Source: CAYGZQ01 sp964354375 [NCBI: uncultured Planctomycetota bacterium]
Lineage (GTDB): Bacteria > JAJVIF01 > JAPKYR01
Length of the DNA: 25,313 nt
Assembly: GCA_964354375.1 (NCBI GenBank)
Contig: CAYGZQ010000046.1
Coordinates: 1-25,313 of the forward strand
Direction: 5' to 3'
The translations under genes and the position numbers were made by a program. The notes beneath the pieces were generated by a model. The model was not told the DNA's origin. It made no database searches and saw nothing but the letters and a program-made list of their open reading frames with translations. Below are positions 16,258-23,193 of this stretch, one piece after another; the first letter of the stretch is position 1, and the number at the start of each line of letters is the position of its first letter.

Positions 16258-18075
16258 TCACTTCCCGCCGCCCAATCGGTCTCTTATCTCCTGTCTCAGG
16301 CTTTTTTCGAGCTCGCCGATCTGGCGTATCACCTGCGATGCAAGCGACTCCATTCCACCCTTCACCTGAGTGTCGAAACTGCGCTGGAACTGGGTGTTCA
16401 GGTCCTTCAGACCCTTGTCGAGCGTACCCGTGACCTGCTCCTGAACTTCCTGCCGCCAACGCTCGGACTCGCCGATCGATTTCTCCTGCTTGGCGATCAG
16501 CCGGTTTATCGAGGAATGAAGCTCCTGGAACTTCCTGTCCAGGTCGTCCAACTCTTTCTTCTTGCCTTCGATCTCGCCGGAAAGCCTCAGGATTTCCTCG
16601 TGAATTCTCTTTGCGTAGATACCGGCCGCCTGTTCTTCGCCCGACGGCCTGACGGGTCTGGGCGGTGGCGGAGGCGGCGGGGGTGGGGGCTCAGGTGCTT
16701 TGGCTTCGGCAGGCTCCCGCTTCTCCACGACAGGGACTACTTCCTGTGAGGGGGGTACGGCAGGTTCCCGAGCAGGTTCGGCCGGAACCACAACCGGTTT
16801 GTCTTCTTTCCGGGGTGCCGGTTTACTCACGGATTTACGGGCCGAAGTCCAGCGTATGAACCCGAACGCGCCGCCGATCACGACGACACTGATAATCAGA
16901 ATCCACCAATAGGGGAATCCGTCGCCTGTCTCTGCACCAGGAGGACTTGTGGTGTCGGTCTCTGCCCCTGGAGGACTGATGGTTACGGTCACCGGCGCGG
17001 GCGGATCGCTCACTTCGATTGTCAGAGGTGTACCGAGCTCATCCGGATTACCATTCTTGTCGGTTACGCGAAGCTGGACTTCGAATTCTCCGGCCTTATC
17101 AAACTTATGTGTGACCTCGGCCTCTTCGTCGATGCTCTTGCCGTCCAGACTCCATTCCCATTTGTCGATATCGGCGCTGGTCCCGGTGTCAAAGTAGAAA
17201 GAGCCGGCGGCCGAGAAGGTCACCTCGTCGCCCGTGTGGACTGTGTACTTATCCGCCGTTGCGACAGCAACCAGCGTTGACCCTCGCTCCTCGGGCTCCT
17301 TGACCACATTGACTGCCAGAGGCTTCTCAAGAAGCACGGTATTCCCTTCATCATCTGTGACCTGAAGCTGGACAGGGTGATCGCTCGGAACCAGGAAGGC
17401 CTTGAAAACCTCTGCGCCGTCCGCCTGGGGATCGGCTTGAAAGCCGGCCCCGTCCTTGAAATTCCAATCCCACTCGTATTTGAGCTCATTACTCCCCAGA
17501 GTGTCCGTATCGTGCGATGCCGAGGCTTTGAAGTAGACGGGCTTGCCGGCGTAAGCCGTGACCTCGGTCGGCTCGGCTATCGCCACCGGGGGCTTTTCTT
17601 CCGGGAGACCGACGTGGACGAGTATCGGCTTTTCGAGCGTGACCGGCTCCGTGGAGCCTCGGGTCACCCGAACCTGGACCCGAAAATCGCCGCCGGTGAG
17701 GAATGTATGCTCGACTTTGGCACCCTGCGCCTCAGCGTCGGCTGTGAATTCCTCCTCAAAAGTGAAGTCCCACTCCCAGGAAAGGCTCTCCCCTTCCGCT
17801 GTACCGAAGGCTGACGCATCGAAAGCTACTGTCTCGTCTATGAAAACCGAGACCTGGTCGGGCTGGGCAGTGGCGCAAAGCCCTTCCGGAGCCGACGGTG
17901 TCTCCTGGGATGTGGAAGTCGATCCGCCGGTGTCCTGCCCATCCTGCGTTACGGTATCACCGCCGGAAGTGCTCGGGTTGCCGTCGCCGGACGAGGGGAT
18001 GCATCCGGCCGCGATGAACGCCGGAAGAAGCAGAATCGAGATCAGAAATCCCCTGATGGCACGGGGTAATCCCAA
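16258..18075 (-). CDS. Lipoprotein with three PKD domains, TM helix and cytosolic coiled coil
   Basis: A lipoprotein-type signal peptide ends at Cys25 (FIAAGC). Three PKD-type beta-sandwich domains follow at about 64-155, 163-257 and 266-355, recognisable from W-E-W-D-F, Y-E-W-D-W and W-E-W-S-L and the closing F-x-V-Q-L-R-V-T-D strands. After a ten-residue tandem repeat (SPPGAETDTT and SPPGAETGDG, 366-385) comes a TM helix (about 388-408), a Pro-rich linker with ten consecutive prolines (463-472) and a coiled coil (about 485-600). The PKD domains should face the periplasm and the coiled coil the cytosol, so it spans the membrane and may be lipid-anchored as well. It starts with TTG at 18075 with GAGG upstream and is the first gene of the operon, directly behind a plausible promoter. 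PKD domains usually mediate protein or glycan contacts. Confidence 0.87.
   Translation of the reverse strand: MGLPRAIRGFLISILLLPAFIAAGCIPSSGDGNPSTSGGDTVTQDGQDTGGSTSTSQETPSAPEGLCATAQPDQVSVFIDETVAFDASAFGTAEGESLSWEWDFTFEEEFTADAEAQGAKVEHTFLTGGDFRVQVRVTRGSTEPVTLEKPILVHVGLPEEKPPVAIAEPTEVTAYAGKPVYFKASASHDTDTLGSNELKYEWDWNFKDGAGFQADPQADGAEVFKAFLVPSDHPVQLQVTDDEGNTVLLEKPLAVNVVKEPEERGSTLVAVATADKYTVHTGDEVTFSAAGSFYFDTGTSADIDKWEWSLDGKSIDEEAEVTHKFDKAGEFEVQLRVTDKNGNPDELGTPLTIEVSDPPAPVTVTISPPGAETDTTSPPGAETGDGFPYWWILIISVVVIGGAFGFIRWTSARKSVSKPAPRKEDKPVVVPAEPAREPAVPPSQEVVPVVEKREPAEAKAPEPPPPPPPPPPRPVRPSGEEQAAGIYAKRIHEEILRLSGEIEGKKKELDDLDRKFQELHSSINRLIAKQEKSIGESERWRQEVQEQVTGTLDKGLKDLNTQFQRSFDTQVKGGMESLASQVIRQIGELEKSLRQEIRDRLGGGK
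16928..16977 (-). repeat. 30-bp tandem repeat in coding sequence
   Basis: A block of 20 bases at 16928-16947 recurs with two changes at 16958-16977, a period of 30 bases. It encodes the repeated SPPGAET linker just outside the TM helix of the PKD lipoprotein. In-frame expansion could vary the length of this periplasmic stalk. Confidence 0.6.
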
Positions 18076-18117
18076 GCTACCTCATCTCCCAATCTCCACT
18101 CAAAGAACGTTTTCGGA

Positions 18118-18146
18118 ATTTTACAGAAAGGCATCGGCATTTGCAA
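18118..18146 (-). promoter_or_regulatory. Predicted sigma70-type promoter of the twelve-gene operon
   Basis: On the minus strand, TTGCAA (18141-18146) and TAAAAT (18118-18123) are separated by 17 bases. The -35 matches consensus at four of six positions and the -10 at five of six. Predicted transcription would start near 18111, giving a leader of about 36 bases before the TTG start of the PKD lipoprotein gene. The match was found by eye; the organism's sigma factor preference is unknown. Confidence 0.5.
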
Positions 18147-18166
18147 GGATTAAATTGACTCGTGAA

Positions 18167-18195
18167 TGGACGAAGGCCCGACTGCATGTTAGAAT
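18167..18195 (+). promoter_or_regulatory. Predicted extended -10 promoter of the Hsp70-like gene
   Basis: TAGAAT (18190-18195) preceded by TG one base away forms an extended -10 element. TGGACG (18167-18172) lies 17 bases upstream and matches the -35 consensus at four of six positions. Transcription would start near 18202, about 26 bases before the GTG start. It sits back to back with the operon promoter at 18118-18146, so one regulator in this ~90-bp region could control both units. Confidence 0.4.
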
Positions 18196-18214
18196 ATCGA
18201 ACCTACTCGAAGCT

Positions 18215-18220
18215 AGGAGG
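18215..18220 (+). promoter_or_regulatory. Ribosome binding site that fixes the Hsp70-like start
   Basis: AGGAGG lies seven bases upstream of GTG 18228. The frame is also open from an ATG at 18162, but that ATG has no ribosome site and lies upstream of the predicted promoter start. The protein therefore most likely begins with the zinc ribbon at MTTSCSFC. Confidence 0.75.
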
Positions 18221-18227
18221 AAGGTTT

Positions 18228-21110
18228 GTGACGACCTCTTGCAGTTTCTGTGGGAGTCCTCACCTTGAGGATGCCGATTTCTGCAACGTGTGCGGAGCCA
18301 GCACAGGACTTCTGGGGATTGGGATATCCGAAGAGGACCCGGCGACCAGGCTGCCGGCCCGGACCGATGCCGCGATGGTCCTGACGGGCGACCAGCTCCG
18401 TGAGCAATTCCACGATGAGACCATGAAGGCACCATCTCTTGCCGTCAAGGCCTCGAGCACCGATCCGACGCCGTTCTACCTGCTCTTGAGCAACCAGGGC
18501 CACCGCAGGGTCGAGGTGAAGCTCACGGCGAAATCGCAGCTGATCGAATTCGAGACCAACGGTTCGCGCACGAGCGAGACCCCGTCGATCTTCGTCGAGC
18601 GGCACCAGCGCAGCGTGCCCATACGCGTATGGGTCAGCCCGCCGCACGGCCTGGACGCATCGAGTCCAGGCAGCATCGATCTCAACCTCGAATTGTGTAC
18701 GGACGGAGCCCAGAGCCGCATGGCCGATGTCGCGCACGACCCTCTCACTCATGCCAGAATCTATGACAGAAGATTCGAATTCCCGAACGGGCTTTTCATA
18801 ACGGTGCCGGTGACGCTTGAGGTCGCGTTCCTTCGTCCTCCCGAGCTCAAGGTGGACCAGGATGTGCTCCTGTTCACCGAGTATGTCCATGAGCGCCCGC
18901 TCACTCTCATCAATCGCGGCGACAGCAAGCTCAGGTTCGACGGGATCGTGTTGCCCGGGCACGCCGAGCTGTACGATGCGGAAGGTCGACAGTTCAACCT
19001 CGTTCAGGAGGGCGGACAGCTGGTGGCGAAGATACCCGACCTCGGGGGCCAGGAGACCAGACACCTCAGACTGGTCATCAGGGATTTGAGCAAGATCACT
19101 CCCGGAGAGTCGGCCACCGTAATCGCCAACATCGGCGGCATTCCTCTTCCCAGATCGGTGCAGACTCTGCGCAAGGTCGATGAGCAGTCCCAGTTTATCC
19201 CGGCGGCGGTGTTCGGTATCGATTTCGGAACCAGGAACACGACGATAAGCTTCATGGAAATCGGCGCCGGCTCTGAAGAAAAAGGATTTGTTACGGATGG
19301 AGTGGTGGAGGACGAAAAGGAACGCACCCGCTGGCCGAGCCTTTTCGCATGGCATAGGGAACGCGGTTGGCTCTTCGGACAGGACGCCGAGATGCTTGGC
19401 TCCGGCGGGGACTGGGACTATTACACCCACTTCCAGGTCCCACGGCTGAAGACGCTCATACGCAGCAAGGAGAACGAATACGTCAAGGAGGAATACCATG
19501 TATCCAAGGTGCAGGCGCTTCGTCTCGAGGGAAAGCCCGAAGACCAGTGGCCGGTTCTCTCGCCTCACGATATTGCAGAGTTGAGCAGCGAAGAGGCTGA
19601 GAATCTGAAGGAGATTCCGGTAGTCCATTGGCCGCAGGATCTCCAGGAGAGGGAGGCGTATCTCAAACAGTTCACCAATGAAGCTTTGCTTGCCACGTAT
19701 CTTGGCTACCTGAACCAGTTGATACACGATCACATCGTTCGAAACCCCAATGAGCATGGCCCCTTCAGCACCGGAGACCCGAGCACCGTCGACTACAAAG
19801 TGTATTTCACGCTACCCGTCCTCGATCGCGACCTTGACACCGGCGGCCATAATGACAAGGCGATGCTGGAAAGGGCAGCCCTTGTAGCCGGGTTCCCCAA
19901 AGGCTCGTTCGATTGGGTCCTGGAGCCTGAATCCGCCGCGCTCTATTTCGTCAAGAACTGGGCGAAGTTCTCCGACAAGTACCGCTGGAGAGGGGACCTT
20001 AACGACGGGGACCTGATACTGATCTTCGACGCGGGCGCGGGTACTACGGATGTTGCGCTGCTGAGAGTGGAGATAAAGGAAGGGGAGGCCTCCTTCAGAG
20101 CCCTGGGCATCTGCGGAGGGCTCCAGCCCGCCGAGGGCTCCGATACCGGCTTCCAGCTCTACGCCGGCGACCATATCACCCGGAGGACAAGGGACGCCAT
20201 GATCAAGAGTCATGGCCAGCAACTCGACGAACACTGGGGCATTTACGACGTCGCGAATCAGCGACTGAGGGATTTGTACCCTGACACCCAGTACTACATA
20301 AACAGAGACGGAATCGCAAACCGCGGCTTCGTCACCCCGGAAATGCTCGAGATCACCGCGGAAAACCTGAAGCTCAGTCTGAACCCGACCGACAAGAGCG
20401 CGCCTCCCAATCCTGCGCAGGCTGAGCTGGTCGGCTATCCCATTACCATGACCAGCGAGGAGTTCAAAACCGCCGCCAATGACACTCTGGAGAAAATGGT
20501 GCAGCTCGTGAGCATCGTGCTTAGCGCCAGGGGCAATGTGACCAGGGAGCAGATACCAGCCATGCAGATCAAGCACCTGTTCCTCGTCGGCGGGACATCG
20601 AACATCCTCCATCTGCCCCAGATGCTCGGGCGCGTCAAAACATCCCTCCGTGACATCGACCCCTACGATCGCATGCATGCGGTCGCTGGAGGCGCGATCG
20701 AGCGCTTCTCCACGCGCATCGCGGGACGGGCCGGGCTGGATGTGTGCCTTGTCACCGATTCGGCACCGCAGGACCGCAATCTCCTCGGGATACAGTCGCC
20801 CAAACATCTCGTGAGGGCTGAGACGGTGGCGTTGAAGTTCGAGGCCGGCTCGCTGTTCGAGTGCCGACCGGGTCGCTCTTATCCCGTGGAAGTCAAGATA
20901 AAGCACGACGGGAAGCTGTGTCGCGTCGGGGAGTTCATCGTCGACAATTCAAAGAATCCCAAAGAGGCAAGGGTACGGCTGTTCGCCGAGATCAGAGAGG
21001 AACCGATCGACCTTGCAGGTCGACATGCCGAGGAAGCTCGCGTGCTGCACATTTTCTTCCAACTCGGCGACAACGAACCGGTGGAAGCCTTCGAGTACAG
21101 GCTGGAATAG
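18228..21110 (+). CDS. Hsp70-like ATPase with N-terminal zinc ribbon and beta-sandwich region
   Basis: This 960-residue protein begins at GTG 18228. A zinc ribbon (Cys5, Cys8, Cys19, Cys22) is followed by a beta-rich region (about 75-315), apparently two sandwich domains. The actin/Hsp70-type ATPase comes next: phosphate-1 loop FGIDFGTRNTTISF (about 329-342), an EPESAALYF motif (565-573) matching Hsp70's EPxAAALAY, phosphate-2 LIFDAGAGTTDVALL (about 598-612), adenosine motif HLFLVGGTSNI (about 783-793) and AVAGGAIERF. About 130 beta-rich residues follow, with no recognisable DnaK-type peptide-binding domain, helical lid or EEVD-like tail. It is cytosolic. The gene is divergent from an operon with three GrpE-like proteins and a tubulin-like protein, so it is probably the chaperone-type motor of that system. 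Inserts within the ATPase make it longer than DnaK's. Confidence 0.9.
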   Translation: MTTSCSFCGSPHLEDADFCNVCGASTGLLGIGISEEDPATRLPARTDAAMVLTGDQLREQFHDETMKAPSLAVKASSTDPTPFYLLLSNQGHRRVEVKLTAKSQLIEFETNGSRTSETPSIFVERHQRSVPIRVWVSPPHGLDASSPGSIDLNLELCTDGAQSRMADVAHDPLTHARIYDRRFEFPNGLFITVPVTLEVAFLRPPELKVDQDVLLFTEYVHERPLTLINRGDSKLRFDGIVLPGHAELYDAEGRQFNLVQEGGQLVAKIPDLGGQETRHLRLVIRDLSKITPGESATVIANIGGIPLPRSVQTLRKVDEQSQFIPAAVFGIDFGTRNTTISFMEIGAGSEEKGFVTDGVVEDEKERTRWPSLFAWHRERGWLFGQDAEMLGSGGDWDYYTHFQVPRLKTLIRSKENEYVKEEYHVSKVQALRLEGKPEDQWPVLSPHDIAELSSEEAENLKEIPVVHWPQDLQEREAYLKQFTNEALLATYLGYLNQLIHDHIVRNPNEHGPFSTGDPSTVDYKVYFTLPVLDRDLDTGGHNDKAMLERAALVAGFPKGSFDWVLEPESAALYFVKNWAKFSDKYRWRGDLNDGDLILIFDAGAGTTDVALLRVEIKEGEASFRALGICGGLQPAEGSDTGFQLYAGDHITRRTRDAMIKSHGQQLDEHWGIYDVANQRLRDLYPDTQYYINRDGIANRGFVTPEMLEITAENLKLSLNPTDKSAPPNPAQAELVGYPITMTSEEFKTAANDTLEKMVQLVSIVLSARGNVTREQIPAMQIKHLFLVGGTSNILHLPQMLGRVKTSLRDIDPYDRMHAVAGGAIERFSTRIAGRAGLDVCLVTDSAPQDRNLLGIQSPKHLVRAETVALKFEAGSLFECRPGRSYPVEVKIKHDGKLCRVGEFIVDNSKNPKEARVRLFAEIREEPIDLAGRHAEEARVLHIFFQLGDNEPVEAFEYRLE

Positions 21111-21146
21111 GACCTCACCGCAGCTCCCCACCCATCTAAAAGACCC

Positions 21147-21179
21147 GCACGGCCCGAACTGACGGGCCGTGCTGTTTTT
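21147..21179 (+). terminator. Rho-independent terminator after the Hsp70-like gene
   Basis: GCACGGCCCG (21147-21156) pairs perfectly with CGGGCCGTGC (21163-21172) around a six-base loop, followed by TGTTTTT. This is a strong intrinsic terminator 37 bases past the stop codon. It closes the tubulin/Hsp70 gene set on this side. On the opposite strand the stem is followed by TCTTTT after GGG, so it may also act weakly on the convergent lipoprotein gene. Confidence 0.9.
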
Positions 21180-21217
21180 CCGCAAAACACTTTATCTCGC
21201 AGTTGTTCTAGACGAAA

Positions 21218-23128
21218 TCAGTCGCCCGAAAAGCCGACATCCGGGCTTGCATAGGCGTACAGGAAGTGCTCGTTCGATCCCATCAGCGCTTCGTTCAGAT
21301 CGTCAGCGATCCCCTGAGCGTACGTCAGTTGCGGACCGGAACCGTAGAATGGCGGCTGGGCCGCGATATCGTACTCCACATGCGCTCCGCCGATGTCGTC
21401 GCCGGTGAAATAGTCGATCCACGGAATCGTGTCCTCCGAGCCCGCCCTGACGATCACAAGCACGGTGCACTGATCGTTCTCAGAGCGCGGGAAGGCTCCC
21501 AGGAATCCCGGAAGGTCCTTGATCTTGTAGAGAGCCCATGTGTAGAGGGCGTAAAAAGCACTCTCAATACAGTCAGGATCGGTCGGAGCGGGAGGATAGG
21601 AAGCCACCATGACCGTCGTGACCGGCACGGTGGGACCGAGCGCTCCGATCGCCGTCTCCACATCGGGCAGCGCCGAGGCGTCATCTACAAGAATAATCAC
21701 CTCAGGTTCGGGCGGATTCTGGTCGATCGTGTACTGAAGCTCGACCAGGTCGGCGATGATCGCTTCGCCCGATACATGTCCGAAGACCCAGACAGGGTTC
21801 CCGACAACAAGGTTACCAGTGCCGACAACTCTGCCGGACAGGTCCTTTATGAGCGTCTGTGATGTCAGATCGAAAGTGATGTCCCCGACAGTCATCTTCG
21901 TCGGAGCGGTCGGGGGTATCAGCGCCTGGATCGTGCCCTGCCGCTCGACATAAGCCGGAGGCGGCGCAACATCTTTGGTTATGATCTTCACGGCATCGAC
22001 CGTCACGCCGTCGCGCACGCCGAACACCGTCACGAATTCCCCGGCGAGGAGCGCATCCGGCTGGACCTTGGTGCCGAGCACGTCTTCGATCTCAGCGTCC
22101 GGATAATCCTGGAACAGGATGCCGCCGACGTAAATGGTCGTCTCGGTGATCTCTTCGATGACTCCGTCCCGCCTGATCTGGAGAGCGCCCTGCGGATCGG
22201 TCGGGCTCGGGACCACCGCGACGCCGACAGCCAGGTTCCCGCCGGCGAACGGAGCGTAACGTATGGTTGCGTTACTGCCGATCGAGACCTCGGAAAGCGA
22301 GACCGGAGAGCCTGTCGCCGAATTCATTACGTTGGCGCTGCCCCAGACCTGGTAGGTCATCCCACCGACCGACACGGAGTTCGAGCCGACGCCGGAGATC
22401 ACTCCGACAACCTCAGTGGCCTTCGTGTAATCGATGGACTCTATGACAGGGGCCTGCTCGTCCGGAATCGCATCATGGTTGTAGTCCACGGCGATCAGAT
22501 CGTCGTACAGACCGTCCGAATCGAGGTCGAAGGTGATCAGGTCGGAGACGAAATCGATTTTGAACCGGATCTCGCGGCTGCCGTCGGGTCCGCGATAGGT
22601 GTAAGCAGCCTGGAGCACGGAATCGGACGGGCGGTCGATGCTCCCCGAAAGCAGAGAGCCGATGCCGTCGGCGAGGGCGATCGGGATATTGAAGCCCACC
22701 GGCGTCCTCAGAGACCCGTCCTTCTCAAGACCCGCGTCAACGGTGAACCGAAGGTTGAAATACGCCATCGGGTCCTGGTCCAGTTCCTCGAACTCGTAAC
22801 TTCCGTTCGAAGACAGAGTGCTGGGCTTGGGGAGCGGCACACTTCCGATGTCGTCCCCCGGGTCGACCACTCTAGCGCCGTAACGGGCGTCGCCCGGCAC
22901 CGGACCGTCGAACGCGTCAGCGGGAGGCGGTGCCAAAGGCACCTGGTTGGTGAAAGTGATCACGCCCCTCAATGAGGCGGCGGAGGTAACGGGAGGCTGA
23001 TTTCCCTCGCCCTTACCTCCGCAAGCCGTGAGCAGTATCGCCAGAGCGACAATGCTCGAAAACCAGCCAACGCCTCGTTGCAGGTTGCTGAAAGTTATTG
23101 TCTTTGTTTTGCCGCCATGTTTCCGCAT
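21218..23128 (-). CDS. Lipoprotein with repeated DUF5666-like domains
   Basis: This 636-residue protein starts at ATG 23128 with an AAGGGG ribosome site upstream. A signal peptide ends in lipobox LTAC (Cys36), followed by Gly, so the mature protein is lipid-anchored and exported. An N-terminal beta domain (about 52-200) leads to Asp-rich loops DLDSDGLYDD and DYNHDAIPDEQ (201-225) that resemble calcium-binding loops. Three similar small beta domains follow at about 238-305, 320-385 and 396-466; each has a G-x-I-x-x-I/V opening and an x-V-x-V-x-G strand, as in DUF5666. The last ~160 residues begin VIILVDDASALPD and are of unknown fold. It follows the MocR gene on the same strand but has its own promoter candidate. 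Nothing ties it to the tubulin/Hsp70 set. Function unknown. Confidence 0.85.
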   Translation of the reverse strand: MRKHGGKTKTITFSNLQRGVGWFSSIVALAILLTACGGKGEGNQPPVTSAASLRGVITFTNQVPLAPPPADAFDGPVPGDARYGARVVDPGDDIGSVPLPKPSTLSSNGSYEFEELDQDPMAYFNLRFTVDAGLEKDGSLRTPVGFNIPIALADGIGSLLSGSIDRPSDSVLQAAYTYRGPDGSREIRFKIDFVSDLITFDLDSDGLYDDLIAVDYNHDAIPDEQAPVIESIDYTKATEVVGVISGVGSNSVSVGGMTYQVWGSANVMNSATGSPVSLSEVSIGSNATIRYAPFAGGNLAVGVAVVPSPTDPQGALQIRRDGVIEEITETTIYVGGILFQDYPDAEIEDVLGTKVQPDALLAGEFVTVFGVRDGVTVDAVKIITKDVAPPPAYVERQGTIQALIPPTAPTKMTVGDITFDLTSQTLIKDLSGRVVGTGNLVVGNPVWVFGHVSGEAIIADLVELQYTIDQNPPEPEVIILVDDASALPDVETAIGALGPTVPVTTVMVASYPPAPTDPDCIESAFYALYTWALYKIKDLPGFLGAFPRSENDQCTVLVIVRAGSEDTIPWIDYFTGDDIGGAHVEYDIAAQPPFYGSGPQLTYAQGIADDLNEALMGSNEHFLYAYASPDVGFSGD

Positions 23129-23178
23129 TTCAACCAGCCCCTTTTTTCTGTCCCGTTTGTTTTATCGAGGCCCTGTCC

Positions 23179-23187
23179 AGTATACCA
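23179..23187 (-). promoter_or_regulatory. Extended -10 promoter candidate for the DUF5666 lipoprotein gene
   Basis: On the minus strand TGGTATACT (23187-23179) is a near-consensus extended -10 element, 51 bases upstream of the ATG at 23128 and overlapping the end of the MocR gene region. No good -35 is seen, which is usual for extended -10 promoters. It suggests that the lipoprotein can be expressed separately from the regulator. Confidence 0.4.
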
Positions 23188-23193
23188 GCTAAG

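Noticed and set aside
374-18075. Type VI secretion, gas vesicle or phage tail cluster
   Set aside because: No sheath, tube, baseplate, VgrG, Gvp or contractile-injection protein is recognisable. The PKD/vWA lipoproteins and tubulin-like protein do not fit these systems.
18162-18227. Upstream ATG extension of the Hsp70-like protein
   Set aside because: It has no ribosome site, while GTG 18228 has AGGAGG at ideal spacing. The extension would also start upstream of the predicted transcription start.
18213-19757. Long minus-strand open frame antisense to the Hsp70-like gene
   Set aside because: The plus strand has ATPase motifs and a strong ribosome site. The antisense product has no recognisable motif.
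18228-21110. Assignment as DnaK/HscA or an actin-like MreB/ParM protein
   Set aside because: The EPESAALYF and two-phosphate-loop pattern favours Hsp70 over MreB/ParM, but the missing substrate-binding domain and added N-terminal domains exclude housekeeping DnaK or HscA.
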